64,000 nucleotides of DNA from Ruegeria sp. HKCCSA071 (GCF_017872555.1 NZ_JAEDOX010000001.1:1178001-1242000), one strand, 5' to 3'. Counted from the first letter of the stretch, positions 51,707 through 61,239 are shown. Notes: generated from the sequence alone by a model not told the origin. A program made the numbers and translations.

Positions 51707-53356
51707 TCAGGCCTGCAGCAGGGCCCGGGCGGCGGCGCGGGCCTCGTCCGTGATGGTGTCGCCCGCCACCATGCGCGCAATCTCGTCCACCCGGTCGGGT
51801 TGGGCCAGAGGGATGACGGTGGACAGGGTTTGCCCGTCCGTGACCTGTTTCTGCACCCGCCAGTGATGCGCCGCACGGGCGGCGACTTGCGGAGAATGGG
51901 TGACAACCAGCACCTGCCCGCCCTGCGCCAATGACGCGAGCCTGCGCCCGACCGCGTCGGCAGTGGCCCCGCCGACGCCGCGGTCAATCTCGTCAAAGAT
52001 CATCGTGCGGGCGCTGTCATCGCCCGACAGGCACACTTTGAGCGCCAGCAGGAAGCGGCTGAGTTCACCCCCTGACGCGATCTTGTTCAGCGGCCCGGCA
52101 GGCGCGCCGGGGTTGGTGGCCACGGTAAAGGCCACCGCGTCCGTCCCTTCGGGGCCGGGTTCGGCTGGGCTGAGTTCGGTCCGAAACACCGCGCGTTCCA
52201 TCTTGAGCGGGGCCAGTTCCGCCATGACGGCGGCATCCAGCCGACCGGCAGCCGTCGCGCGGGCCGCGCTGAGGTCGGCGGCGGCATTATCATAAGCCTT
52301 CTGCGCGGCGTCTACGGCGGCACGCCTGTCTGCCAGGTCGGCATCGCCTGCTTCCAACTGGTTGAGGCGGGTGCGCAGAGTGTCGGCAAACGCGCCCAGA
52401 TCATCCGGGGCCACGTCGTGTTTGCGAGCCAGTGCGCGGATGGCAAACAGGCGTTCTTCGGCCTGTTCCAGTTCCGACGGGTCGAAGTCCAGCGTCTGAA
52501 GGCAGGCGTTCACGCCATCCTGCGCCTCGCCCAGTTCAATCATCGCGCGCCCCAGCGCGGCAATCGGTTCGTCCAGCTGACCACCCGCGTTGCCGGACAC
52601 ACCTTCCAGCCAGCGGATGGCGTCGGACATCGCACCTTCGGCACCGTCCCCCGACAGCAGGGCGTAGGCGCGGGCGACATCATCGCGAATACGCTCGGCC
52701 CCCTGCATCATGCGGCGGCGGGCATCTAGTTCGGCATCCTCACCGGGCTGAGGATCAAGCTGATCCAGTTCGGAAACCGCGTGGCGCAGGAAATCTTCCT
52801 CACTTCGGACAGCGGCCAGCGCGGCCTCGGTCCCGGCCAGAGCCTTGCGGGCGCGTGACATATCGGTCCAGGCCGCACGAACGGATGTCAGCCGGTCCGA
52901 GACCCCGGCGAAATCGTCCAGCATGGCCCGGTGACCGCGCGGGTTCAGCAGCCCCCGGTCATCGTGCTGGCCGTGCAGTTCGATCAGGGTTTCCGACAGC
53001 GCCCGCAGCACATCGCCCGAGCAGCGGCGGTCATTGACCCAGGCGGTCTTGCGCCCCTCGGCGGTGTTGATCCGTCGCAGGATCAGTTCATCCCCGCCCG
53101 GCAGGCCCGCTTCGGCCAATATCGCATGTGCGGGATGATCGGGGGATAGTTCAAACTCTGCCACAACCTCGCCCTGCGCCGCACCCTGCCGCACCAGTTC
53201 GGCCCGCCCGCGCCAACCCAGAACAAAGCCCAGAGAATCCAGAAGGATCGACTTGCCCGCGCCGGTTTCGCCGGTCAACGCATTCAGGCCCGGCTGAAAA
53301 CTGAGTTCCAGCCGGTCGATGATCAGCATGTCGCGGATATCAAGGGCGCGCAGCAT
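51707..53356 (-). CDS. recN: DNA repair protein RecN
   Basis: A 549-residue SMC-like ATPase acting in double-strand break repair. Walker A is GETGAGKS (29-36), and the C-terminal LSRFLLALKVCLSG signature and IFDEIDRGVGGATADAVGRRL Walker B/D-loop complete the ATPase head. The middle is a coiled coil of about 250 residues. It is the last gene of the leftward murC-to-recN run, 36 bases after bamD. No GTTC-type SOS box was seen in the short upstream gap, so it is probably expressed with bamD. Confidence 0.96.
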   Translation of the reverse strand: MLRALDIRDMLIIDRLELSFQPGLNALTGETGAGKSILLDSLGFVLGWRGRAELVRQGAAQGEVVAEFELSPDHPAHAILAEAGLPGGDELILRRINTAEGRKTAWVNDRRCSGDVLRALSETLIELHGQHDDRGLLNPRGHRAMLDDFAGVSDRLTSVRAAWTDMSRARKALAGTEAALAAVRSEEDFLRHAVSELDQLDPQPGEDAELDARRRMMQGAERIRDDVARAYALLSGDGAEGAMSDAIRWLEGVSGNAGGQLDEPIAALGRAMIELGEAQDGVNACLQTLDFDPSELEQAEERLFAIRALARKHDVAPDDLGAFADTLRTRLNQLEAGDADLADRRAAVDAAQKAYDNAAADLSAARATAAGRLDAAVMAELAPLKMERAVFRTELSPAEPGPEGTDAVAFTVATNPGAPAGPLNKIASGGELSRFLLALKVCLSGDDSARTMIFDEIDRGVGGATADAVGRRLASLAQGGQVLVVTHSPQVAARAAHHWRVQKQVTDGQTLSTVIPLAQPDRVDEIARMVAGDTITDEARAAARALLQA

Positions 53357-53392
53357 CGGGTCTTCAGCGTCCCAAGCCTAATGCCATGGCGA

Positions 53393-54256
53393 TTACAACC
53401 ACTCACCCTTGATGGTCTGGCGATAGATCGTGCTGAGCCAGTTGTTGCCACGGCTCTTGAGCTGGAGCCCGCGTGAGGTCAGCAGCTTGTAGGCATCGTC
53501 ATACCATTCCGAGGATTGGTAGTTGTAGCCAAGGATGGCACCTGCGGTTTGCGCCTCATCCAGCAGGCCGAGGGACAGATAAGCCTCGACCAGACGATAA
53601 AGCGCTTCGGCGGTGTGGGATGTGGTCTGGAAATCCTCGACCACGACGCGGAAGCGGTTGATGGCGGCGACAAAGTGATCCTGACGCAGGTAGTATCGCC
53701 CGATCTCCATCTCTTTGCCGGCCAGATGGTCAAAGGCCAGATCGAATTTGAGCACTGCCGAGGTGGCATATTCGCTGTCGGGATAAACCTCAATCACGGT
53801 GCGCAGCGATTGCAGCGCCTGGAAGGTCAGCCCCTGATCGCGCCCGACCTCGTCAATCTGGTCATAATAGCTGAGCGCCAGCAGATACTGGGCATAGGCC
53901 GCATCTTCGTCCGTTGGATAGAAGTCGATATACCGCTGGGCCGCAGCCCGGCTTTCTTCGTAGTTCTTGTCGGAATGGAACGAGAACGCCTGCATGATCA
54001 GCGCACGCTTGGCCCAGTCGGAATAGGGATACAGACGCTCGACCTCGGAGAAATACCAGGCCGCGTCATCCGAGCGATTCTGCGACAGTTCGTATTCGCC
54101 ACGGGTGTAGATCTGTTCCGGTGTGAACCCTTCCAGATTCTGATCCCGGTCCGCGCCCTTGTTGCCAAAAAGGCCGCTTGCGTTTCCACATGCCGTCAAA
54201 ACTGCTGCCAGAAGAACCGCGCCTGCGAATCTGACTGCCGCTTTGCTGCCAACCAT
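53393..54256 (-). CDS. bamD: Outer membrane assembly lipoprotein BamD
   Basis: A 287-residue lipoprotein of the BAM complex, which inserts beta-barrel proteins. The signal peptide ends in the lipobox VLTACGN (Cys22). TPR-type repeats follow: EGFTPEQIYTRGEYELSQNRSDDAAWYFSEVERLYPYSDWAKRAL-like segments, each cut short here, then YIDFYPTDEDAAYAQYLLALSYYDQIDEVGRDQ and YYLRQDHFVAAINRFRVVVEDFQTT. ATG 54256 with AAGGA eight bases ahead is preferred over an ATG three codons upstream. It sits between lpxC and recN, joining division-cluster genes with outer-membrane biogenesis. Confidence 0.94.
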   Translation of the reverse strand: MVGSKAAVRFAGAVLLAAVLTACGNASGLFGNKGADRDQNLEGFTPEQIYTRGEYELSQNRSDDAAWYFSEVERLYPYSDWAKRALIMQAFSFHSDKNYEESRAAAQRYIDFYPTDEDAAYAQYLLALSYYDQIDEVGRDQGLTFQALQSLRTVIEVYPDSEYATSAVLKFDLAFDHLAGKEMEIGRYYLRQDHFVAAINRFRVVVEDFQTTSHTAEALYRLVEAYLSLGLLDEAQTAGAILGYNYQSSEWYDDAYKLLTSRGLQLKSRGNNWLSTIYRQTIKGEWL

Positions 54257-54382
54257 ACCGCCCATCCTTGTCGTCTTACTTAAGGGGGTTCGCCCCGAAT
54301 TGAGCCATGGTCTAGCACAGAAAATTCCGGTGCAAAACGCCTTATGCAACATCTGGCGCAAATGTCGTCAGAGTTGATCTGA

Positions 54383-55303
54383 TCAGGCGACTTGGGGAAT
54401 TTCGTTTACGATCAGGCCCTGCCCCGGCAGGCGTGCGGCCTGTTCCGGCGTGCACAGAACCGGACGCACCGCGCCGGGTGTTTCAAACAGATTGCGCAGC
54501 AATGTGTTGGTCAGCGAATGACCCGACTTGTCGCCCGTGAAATGGCCCAGAATCGGCCCGCCTGCCAGATAGAGATCACCCAGAGCATCCAGCATCTTGT
54601 GGCGCACGGCTTCGTCGGCGCGGCGGAACCCACCGGGGGTCAGCACCTCGTTGCCCTGCACGACCACGGCGTTATTCAGGGTACCGCCAAGGGCCAGCCC
54701 GTTTTCGCGCATGGCTTCGACATCAATGCGGCGGCAGAAGGTGCGGCAATCGCTGAGTTCGCGCGCGAACGACCCGTTGCGCATATCCAGCGTCTTGGTC
54801 TGGCTGCCGATTGCGCTGTCTTCGAAATCGATGTGAAAGTCGATGATCAGCCCATCCGCGGGCGCGATGCTTGCGCTGGCGCCTTCCCGCGATGCGGTGA
54901 CGGTCTTCAGCACCTCATAGGCCAGCACCGGGCTGGCCTGACGACGCACGCCTCGGGCCATGATACCGCGTACGAAATCGATCGAAGACCCGTCCATGAT
55001 CGGAACTTCGGGGCCGTCGATTTCAATCAGCGCGTTGTGAACGCCGCACCCGGCCAAAGCAGCCATGATATGTTCGATCGTGGATACCGACACCCCGGCG
55101 TCATTGACCAGACGGGTGCAAAGCGGGGTCCGTTCGACCACGTGATAGATCGCCGGGATCATCGCATCGCCCAGATGGATATCCGTCCGTTTGAACCAGA
55201 TGCCATGACCAACTGCCGCCGGTTTCAGGACCATGGTCGCAGGCTTGCCGCTGTGCAGCCCGACGCCTTTAAACGTGACCGGAGATTTGAGCGTATGTTG
55301 CAA
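54383..55303 (-). CDS. lpxC: UDP-3-O-acyl-N-acetylglucosamine deacetylase
   Basis: A 306-residue zinc deacetylase, the committed step of lipid A synthesis. Zinc ligands are in STIEHIMAALAGCGVHNALIEIDGPEVPIMDGSS (His in IEHIMAAL) and KMLDALGDLYLAGGPILGHFTGDKSGHSL (His, Asp). The start is taken as TTG at 55303 (QHTLKSPVTFKGVGLHSGKPA follows) because a GAGG site stands six bases ahead and the family begins there; another TTG at 55375 would add 24 unlikely residues and no ATG is available. It lies between ftsZ and bamD with its own upstream region. Confidence 0.95.
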   Translation of the reverse strand: MQHTLKSPVTFKGVGLHSGKPATMVLKPAAVGHGIWFKRTDIHLGDAMIPAIYHVVERTPLCTRLVNDAGVSVSTIEHIMAALAGCGVHNALIEIDGPEVPIMDGSSIDFVRGIMARGVRRQASPVLAYEVLKTVTASREGASASIAPADGLIIDFHIDFEDSAIGSQTKTLDMRNGSFARELSDCRTFCRRIDVEAMRENGLALGGTLNNAVVVQGNEVLTPGGFRRADEAVRHKMLDALGDLYLAGGPILGHFTGDKSGHSLTNTLLRNLFETPGAVRPVLCTPEQAARLPGQGLIVNEIPQVA

Positions 55304-55434
55304 AATGGGCCTCGGCGAGTGGTGTCCAGCCTTCTCGGGCTGTGTTGAACACTGAGTTAAGGAAGGCCGCGTCAAGGCTCAACTCACTCTTTGTAACCGA
55401 ATGAAACATGTATGTAACAGATCGGCAAAACCCT

Positions 55435-55452
55435 GCTTACACGTTCGTAAGC
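55435..55452. promoter_or_regulatory. Inverted repeat upstream of lpxC
   Basis: GCTTAC (55435-55440) and GTAAGC (55447-55452) form an exact inverted repeat with a six-base spacer in the AT-rich gap between ftsZ and lpxC. It is about 130 bases before the lpxC start on the minus strand. It could be an operator or part of the ftsZ 3' end. Confidence 0.4.
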
Positions 55453-55459
55453 CACTGTT

Positions 55460-55491
55460 TTAAAAAGAATTAGGGCCGCCAAATGGCGACC
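55460..55491 (-). terminator. Intrinsic terminator of ftsZ
   Basis: On the minus strand GGTCGCCA/TGGCGGCC (55491-55484 with 55481-55474; one G/T pair, two-base loop) is followed by CTAATTCTTTTTA. It begins 26 bases after the ftsZ stop, so lpxC is likely transcribed mainly from its own promoter. Confidence 0.8.
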
Positions 55492-55516
55492 CCATGAGTG
55501 GATTTTGTTACCGCGA

Positions 55517-57121
55517 TCAGTTGGCCTGACGGCGCAGGAAGGCAGGAATTTCGATACGATCCTGATCCGGGTCGGTCTCATCGTGAATCGGTGCCGTGGC
55601 CTCGGACTGGCGCAGAACGGGCTGCTGACGCGGCGGTTGAGCCGGTGTGTCAGAGGCGTGCCCGGTCATCCGGTCGATCAGCCGATTGAAGCCAAACCGC
55701 GAGCGTTCTTCGGGTTCGTGATGCGAAACCGCCGCGTGTGGGCGGGGTGCTGCGGCGCGCTGAGCTGCCGAGGGAACCTTCTGAACCGCTGCCTGCAAAC
55801 GCTGGAGCGCTTCGGGCGACGGGGTGCCTGCGACAGGCGCGCGTGGGGCAACAAATGCCTCGGGCGCCGGTTCGACCTGCTCGGGCTGCGGCTCGAACTC
55901 TGCGACGCGCGGCTGATAGGCCGGGGGCGGCAGGTCATCCTCATCCCGCTCGTCAAGCGGCTGGAACTGCGGCTGGGCGGGCTCTTCCGCGGCTTCAAAC
56001 AGCGAAGGTTCGCGGTTTTCTTCCATCTGCGGCGCGGGCTCTGCCATTTCGGCGGCTGCGGGTGCTTCTTCGCGACCATATTCTTCGGCCGAAACGGTGC
56101 GGGTCAGCGGCTCGGACATCGAGCGGCGCGCGACCGGGACATCAGCCGTTTTTTCGGTGGCGTCGATGCCGGTTGCAACAACCGACACGCGCATACCGCC
56201 TTCCATGGCAGTATCCAGCGTCGAGCCGACGATGATGTTCGCCTCGGGGTCCACTTCCTCGCGGATGCGGTTGGCGGCTTCGTCCAGCTCGAACAGGGTC
56301 AGGTCGTGCGAACCGGTGATGTTGATCAGAACGCCTTTGGCGCCCTTGAGGCTGATTTCGTCCAGCAGCGGGTTTGCAATGGCTTTTTCCGCCGCCTGGA
56401 TGGCGCGGTCTTCGCCTGTTGCCTCGCCGGTGCCCATCATGGCTTTGCCCATCTCGTCCATTACGGCGCGCACATCCGCAAAGTCGAGGTTGATCAGGCC
56501 CGGACGCACCATCAGGTCGGTTACGCCTTTGACACCCTGATACAGGACATCGTCGGCCATCGAGAACGCCTCGGTAAAGGTGGTCTTTTCATTGGCGAGG
56601 CGGAACAGGTTCTGGTTCGGAATGATGATCAGCGTGTCGACGACCCGTTGCAGCGCCTCAACGCCGTCTTCGGCCTGACGCATCCGCTTGGCACCTTCGA
56701 ACTGGAAGGGCTTGGTTACGACACCCACCGTCAGCACACCCAGCTCACGCGCGGCCTGCGCGATGATCGGAGCAGCGCCGGTGCCGGTGCCGCCGCCCAT
56801 GCCCGCGGTGATAAAGCACATATGCGCGCCTGCCAGATGATCGACGATCTGTTCGATGCTTTCTTCGGCAGCTGCGGCACCCACGGCCGGACGGGCCCCC
56901 GCCCCCAGACCTTCGGTGACCTTCACACCCAGTTGCACCCGCGCCGAGGACTGGCTTTGCTGCAGCGCCTGCGCGTCGGTGTTGGCTACGACAAAATCGA
57001 CGCCGTCCAGCTGTTTTTCAATCATGTTGTTGACAGCGTTACCGCCCGCACCGCCAACGCCAAATACTGTAATCCGAGGCTTCAGTTCGTCTTGCCCGGG
57101 CATCGAAAGATTCAATGTCAT
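55517..57121 (-). CDS. ftsZ: Cell division protein FtsZ
   Basis: A 534-residue tubulin-like GTPase that forms the division ring. The GTP-binding G-box GGGTGTG is at residues 109-115, preceded by [19 protein letters not shown]; the catalytic T7 loop lies in [11 protein letters not shown]. From about residue 320 to 515 runs a long Pro/Glu/Gln-rich disordered linker, and the protein ends in the conserved tail [14 protein letters not shown], the site for FtsA and ZipA-like partners. The long linker explains the length above 500, usual for alphaproteobacteria. A 348-base upstream region holds three GANTC sites. Confidence 0.98.
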   Translation of the reverse strand: MTLNLSMPGQDELKPRITVFGVGGAGGNAVNNMIEKQLDGVDFVVANTDAQALQQSQSSARVQLGVKVTEGLGAGARPAVGAAAAEESIEQIVDHLAGAHMCFITAGMGGGTGTGAAPIIAQAARELGVLTVGVVTKPFQFEGAKRMRQAEDGVEALQRVVDTLIIIPNQNLFRLANEKTTFTEAFSMADDVLYQGVKGVTDLMVRPGLINLDFADVRAVMDEMGKAMMGTGEATGEDRAIQAAEKAIANPLLDEISLKGAKGVLINITGSHDLTLFELDEAANRIREEVDPEANIIVGSTLDTAMEGGMRVSVVATGIDATEKTADVPVARRSMSEPLTRTVSAEEYGREEAPAAAEMAEPAPQMEENREPSLFEAAEEPAQPQFQPLDERDEDDLPPPAYQPRVAEFEPQPEQVEPAPEAFVAPRAPVAGTPSPEALQRLQAAVQKVPSAAQRAAAPRPHAAVSHHEPEERSRFGFNRLIDRMTGHASDTPAQPPRQQPVLRQSEATAPIHDETDPDQDRIEIPAFLRRQAN

Positions 57122-57469
57122 GCTCTGTCCGCCTGTATTTATGCTCCGCCAAAGCGGTGTTTTTCTTACCTATCCTTGCTCGATTCTAGCGGGCTGATGC
57201 GAAAAGGTCACGTCAAAAATCGCGATTCACCACAAAATATGGAGGAAATAAGGCAGAAACCGGCGGCATTTCGCAGGTACTGCCAGATATAGCGGAAACA
57301 GCGGCGACCATCACAAGGCAGACGGTCCCGGCGCGAGGACTCAGCCGTTCGTCACGCTTTCGTCGACCATCATTTACACTGCGGAAAACTGCTCAGGTCC
57401 TGCCGCGAGGCCTCTGCCGGGCCTTGTGGATATCTTGAGGGATAAATCGACGCGCTGCAACCGGATTTT
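57122..57469 (-). promoter_or_regulatory. ftsZ upstream regulatory region with three GANTC sites
   Basis: A 348-base non-coding stretch between the secreted-protein gene at 57470 and ftsZ. GANTC sites, targets of the cell-cycle methyltransferase CcrM in alphaproteobacteria, occur at 57182-57186, 57224-57228 and 57338-57342. In Caulobacter ftsZ transcription depends on such methylation; application here is inference. No small ORF or RNA gene was recognised. Confidence 0.6.
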
Positions 57470-57889
57470 TCAACTGAGCGGAGCACTTGGACAGTTGAGG
57501 CTGGTTTCGGTGATGCTGCGCACCTCCTGGATTTCGCCATCTGCAAACGAGGCCAGACGCACCATCAGACGGCCTTCGTGCAGGAAGGGCCACCAGCAGA
57601 CGGGAATACCATCCGGATCGTTGTCATAGAGAAAGCAGATCTGACCGTTTGGCGTGGTGATCTGCCCATAGACACAGCCCTGCCCCTCTTGCCGCCAGAC
57701 CGAGATGTGACGGTTCAGAAATTGCTCGGTCCCGACCAGATCGTTGCTGCGAATCTCATGGAAGGTGAGCGTTTTGCCGACGGCGGCATCCAGAAATGCC
57801 TCGGGCGTGATGATGGTCTGGGCCGAAACCCACCCCGGCAACAGGGCCGCATACAAAGCGGCCCGGTACAGGGGGCTACCAATTGTCAC
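57470..57889 (-). CDS. Small secreted protein between ftsA and ftsZ, function unknown
   Basis: A 139-residue protein starting at GTG 57889, 14 bases inside the end of ftsA, so translation is coupled to ftsA. An N-terminal hydrophobic segment (LYRAALYAALLPGWVSAQ) looks like a Sec signal with cleavage after VSA. The mature part is about 115 residues with four cysteines (CVYGQ, CFLYD, CWWPF and LNCPS), suggesting disulfides, and an aspartate-rich turn NDPDG. No named family is recognised. The open frame runs further upstream through ftsA, but that part has no ribosome site and is a shadow. Confidence 0.75.
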   Translation of the reverse strand: MTIGSPLYRAALYAALLPGWVSAQTIITPEAFLDAAVGKTLTFHEIRSNDLVGTEQFLNRHISVWRQEGQGCVYGQITTPNGQICFLYDNDPDGIPVCWWPFLHEGRLMVRLASFADGEIQEVRSITETSLNCPSAPLS

Positions 57890-59213
57890 GGAACCACCGG
57901 ACGGCCCGCTTGAACGGGCGCGCGGCGTAGGTGTCGACCGGGATTTCGAAATCCCACCATTCGTCCTGTGGGTGCGCCGCAAACAGGCTGAGCCCCACGG
58001 AGGACGAGAACGCCGGACCTGTCGCCGATTGCGGCAGGCCATGCACCCGCAGCGGGCGACCCAGACGCACGCGTTGACCAAGGATGCGGGTCGCCAGACC
58101 GTCCAGCCCCATGATCTGACTGCCGCCACCGGTCAGAACGATCTGCTGGCTTGGCATGTGTTCAAACCCGGCCGCATCCAGACGCACGCGGACCTCTTCA
58201 AGGATTTCCTCGACGCGCGGGCGCATGATGCCGATCAACTCGGCCCGGCTGACGGTGCGGCGGTCGTGTTCCCAGTCACCGGTATCGCCACCGATATCGA
58301 TCATGTCACGGTCATCAGCGCCGGTCGCATGAACGCCGCCATTGAACGTCTTGATCCGTTCCGCCACTGCCGCGGGCACGCCCAGCCCCATCGAGATATC
58401 GGCGGTCACGTGATCGCCGCCCATACGCACGCAATCGGCATAGATCATGTGTTTCTTCATGAAGATCGAAACGCTGGTGGTGCCGCCGCCCATGTCGATA
58501 CAGGCCGCGCCCAGTTCCTGCTCATCCTCGACCAGCGCCGAAATACCCGAGACATAAGCGGAGTTTGCAATCCCGGCGAGTTCCAGATCGCAGCGTTTGA
58601 TACAGCGCACGATGTTCTGGATCGCCATCGCATCGACGGTCAGCATGTGCATATCGACCGCAAGGCTTTGGCCCATCTGCCCGCGCGGGTCGATCAGGCC
58701 CGAACGGTTGTCGAGCGCAAAATTGACCGGCTGTGCGTGCAGCACCTCGCGCCCGTCGCCGTAATCCGGCACGTCGCAGGCGTTCAGAACACGGCCCACT
58801 TCGGCCTCGGACACCAGTTGGCCATCCAGATCGACCTGCGCGTCCAGCCCGTAAGAGCGCGGGTTGGCCCCCGAGAAACAGGCGATGACGTGATCGACAC
58901 GGATATCGGCCATCTTCTGCGCCGCTTGCAGGGCGGTGCGGATGGCGCGTTCGGTTTCCTGCATGGCGGTGACTTCGCCAAACTGTACGCCGCGCGAACG
59001 TGTCGTTGCGGCGCCGATCACCCGAAACCCCGTCTGCCCCGCCATTGAGCCGATGGTGTTATCTTCACTCAGCCGACCCGATCCGTCAAAACGCAGAACG
59101 AGGCAGGCAATCTTGGAACTGCCCACATCCAGAATCGCGATCACACCGCGTTGCAATGCCTGGCGCCGCATCTGACGCATGGCACGTTGGGACTGATAAA
59201 GATCGGTCATCAT
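57876..59213 (-). CDS. ftsA: Cell division protein FtsA
   Basis: A 445-residue actin-like ATPase that tethers FtsZ to the membrane. Nucleotide-site motifs are IAILDVGSSKIACLVLR (phosphate 1), ACIDMGGGTTSVSIF (phosphate 2) and IVLTGGGSQIMGLDGLA (adenosine). The SHS2/1C subdomain covers about residues 100-190. The C-terminal RPFKRAVRWFRDNW is the membrane-targeting amphipathic helix. It starts 5 bases after ftsQ and its end overlaps the small secreted-protein gene. Confidence 0.97.
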   Translation of the reverse strand: MMTDLYQSQRAMRQMRRQALQRGVIAILDVGSSKIACLVLRFDGSGRLSEDNTIGSMAGQTGFRVIGAATTRSRGVQFGEVTAMQETERAIRTALQAAQKMADIRVDHVIACFSGANPRSYGLDAQVDLDGQLVSEAEVGRVLNACDVPDYGDGREVLHAQPVNFALDNRSGLIDPRGQMGQSLAVDMHMLTVDAMAIQNIVRCIKRCDLELAGIANSAYVSGISALVEDEQELGAACIDMGGGTTSVSIFMKKHMIYADCVRMGGDHVTADISMGLGVPAAVAERIKTFNGGVHATGADDRDMIDIGGDTGDWEHDRRTVSRAELIGIMRPRVEEILEEVRVRLDAAGFEHMPSQQIVLTGGGSQIMGLDGLATRILGQRVRLGRPLRVHGLPQSATGPAFSSSVGLSLFAAHPQDEWWDFEIPVDTYAARPFKRAVRWFRDNW

Positions 59214-59218
59214 GCTCG

Positions 59219-60226
59219 TTACTGCCCGTTACTCATTGTCACTTTAGTATTCCACCAGTCTTCGCTGGCGGCTTTGGTCATTCGGATGGTGGGACGCTGG
59301 CCAAGGCGCATGTCGACCACGGCCACGTCGCGTTCCAGAAGGTCCTGCACTTCGTTCACCGCAAGCACGCGTTCCAGCGCGCGCACCGGGCGCTCGGTCG
59401 GCAGCATGATGCGCTGGCCACGGTCGAGGACCAGATCCCAGCGTCGTTCACCCACGCGCACCAGCCCGCGCACACGGTTGCCCAGGCTGCGGGCGGTCTG
59501 AAAAATCTCGAGCGCCTGCGCCACATGGGCACCCGCACCCGCGCCCGCGATCAGCGGCAGGTCGGCATGGTCTTTGCGAGAGGTGGTTTCCTTGACATGC
59601 GCGCCGGTCTCGTCGAGCAGTTCGAGGCCGTCATGCGTCCGCCAGACAATCACGGGCTGACGCTCGACCACATTGACCTGAAGGATGCCGCCGGGGCGGA
59701 TGCGTACGGTTGCCGATTTCACCGGATCAAGCCCGGTGATCGTGTCGCGCATCTGTTCGACGTCCAGATCCCATGAACTGATCGGGAAATCCAGAGGCAC
59801 GACCTCGCGGATATCATCGGACAGGCTGGTGCCTGCCCCGTCTATGGCCATCAGGTTAACCATGAACTCGGGGCGTTCCTGAATCGAGGTGCGAATATCG
59901 GCGATATAGGTGCCAAGCGCCTCGCGCCGGTCCTGAGAGGCAAAATAGACGCCAACTGCCGCGGCAATGGCACAGATCGGCAGGCCAAGCTTGACGCCCA
60001 GACGGATGCCCGGTGTCAGCATCCAGCGCTGAAGACGATAGCTGAGGCGCGACGGGGCCGGATCACTGCGGCGTGCGGTGCGGGAAAACACCCGCGCCCC
60101 GCGCAGACGCAGAATAGGCTGGGTGTCATGCGGTTCCGTATCGGCCGAGGCAAAATCGGCATCCGGCCCGGCAAGGGGTTTGGTGCGATGGATTTCCAGA
60201 GAGCGGCTGGCGATTAACGGTTGCAT
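59219..60226 (-). CDS. ftsQ: Cell division protein FtsQ
   Basis: A 335-residue single-pass divisome protein. A cytoplasmic tail of about 75 residues rich in Arg (RTARRSDPAPSRLSYRLQRWM) precedes the membrane helix LGVKLGLPICAIAAAVGVYF. The periplasmic POTRA domain (about residues 130-205) is marked by VVPLDFPISSWDLDVEQMRDTITGLDPVKSATVRIRPGG, followed by the beta domain with VVERQPVIVWR and VDMRLGQRPTIRMT. Its first 13 bases overlap the end of ddl, so the two are coupled. Confidence 0.95.
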   Translation of the reverse strand: MQPLIASRSLEIHRTKPLAGPDADFASADTEPHDTQPILRLRGARVFSRTARRSDPAPSRLSYRLQRWMLTPGIRLGVKLGLPICAIAAAVGVYFASQDRREALGTYIADIRTSIQERPEFMVNLMAIDGAGTSLSDDIREVVPLDFPISSWDLDVEQMRDTITGLDPVKSATVRIRPGGILQVNVVERQPVIVWRTHDGLELLDETGAHVKETTSRKDHADLPLIAGAGAGAHVAQALEIFQTARSLGNRVRGLVRVGERRWDLVLDRGQRIMLPTERPVRALERVLAVNEVQDLLERDVAVVDMRLGQRPTIRMTKAASEDWWNTKVTMSNGQ

Positions 60227-61131
60227 GAGGCGTCCTTAACCATCCAGGCGCAGAGCTGACCAAATGTCATGCCCAGATGCGCGGCTTGTTCCGGGGCCAG
60301 CGAAGTGGGTGTCATGCCCGGCTGGGTGTTGGTTTCCAGCAGAAACAGCCCATCAGCACCCGCGCTGTCATCCCAGCGAAAATCGGTGCGGCTGACGCCC
60401 TTGCAGCCCAAAGCATCATGCGCGCGCAGGGCATAATCCATGCAGCGATCAAAGATGTCCTGCGGGATATCGGCGGGGACCACGTGCCATGATCCGCCGG
60501 GTTTGTACTTGGCGTCGTAGTCGTACCAGCCGCCATCGGTCATGATCTCGGTCACGGTCAGGGCGCGGTCGCCCATCACGGTCACGGTCAACTCGCGCCC
60601 GGCCACGTATTTCTCGACCATGATCTGGTCGGGCATGTCTTCGGACAGCTGCGGCGGGCCATTGGCGTTTTCGTGGACGATGTAGATGCCGACGCTGGAC
60701 CCTTCGTTATTGGGTTTGGCCACATAGGGCGGTTCCATCACGTGGGCGCGGGTCACCGCGGCCCGTGGAACGATCACGCTGGGGACAACGGGCAGACCCT
60801 CGGCCTGATAGACGTCCTTGCTGCGTTGCTTGTCCATGGCAAGGGCCGAGGCCAGAACGCCCGAATGGGTATAGGGAATCCGCATCCATTCCAGCATCCC
60901 CTGCACGCAGCCATCTTCGCCCCAGCGGCCATGCAAGGCGTTGAAAACCACATCCGGCTGAATATCCAACAGGCGCGCATAGAGGTCGGGACCAGCGTCC
61001 AGTTCGACCACTTCAATACCTTCTCCCACAAGGGCGGCCGCGCATTCGCGCCCAGAGCTGAGAGACACCTCGCGTTCCGCCGAGGGGCCACCCATCAATA
61101 CCGCCACTTTGGGGTTTGTCCTGCTCGACAT
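60214..61131 (-). CDS. ddl: D-alanine-D-alanine ligase
   Basis: A 305-residue ATP-grasp enzyme joining two D-alanines for the peptidoglycan stem. Visible motifs: VAVLMGGPSAEREVSLSSGRE at the N-terminus, ALHGRWGEDGCVQGMLEW, PYTHSGVLASALAMDKQRSK, and the metal-binding DGLFLLETNTQPGMTPTSL. The start is ATG 61131 (MSSRTNPKVAVLMGG); a TTG six codons earlier is in frame. It overlaps ftsQ by 13 bases and lies 108 bases downstream of murB. Confidence 0.96.
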   Translation of the reverse strand: MSSRTNPKVAVLMGGPSAEREVSLSSGRECAAALVGEGIEVVELDAGPDLYARLLDIQPDVVFNALHGRWGEDGCVQGMLEWMRIPYTHSGVLASALAMDKQRSKDVYQAEGLPVVPSVIVPRAAVTRAHVMEPPYVAKPNNEGSSVGIYIVHENANGPPQLSEDMPDQIMVEKYVAGRELTVTVMGDRALTVTEIMTDGGWYDYDAKYKPGGSWHVVPADIPQDIFDRCMDYALRAHDALGCKGVSRTDFRWDDSAGADGLFLLETNTQPGMTPTSLAPEQAAHLGMTFGQLCAWMVKDASCNR

Positions 61132-61239
61132 ACCCAACGTGCGCCTCAATGTCCCCGGACCTTATGTGGTGGTCCGTACTGCGTTTATGCCTTTGATCCG
61201 TCGCCTGAATTTGCCTGTTTTGGTCTGACGGTCGGGGCT

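Noticed and set aside
55505..57292. Long open frame on the plus strand opposite ftsZ (about 595 codons)
   Set aside because: It is the antisense shadow of ftsZ caused by GC-rich codon bias; the protein has no family features while ftsZ is certain.
59854..59861. TTAACCAT, a CtrA half-site-like octamer
   Set aside because: Single half-site within the ftsQ coding region, without a spaced partner; chance is sufficient.
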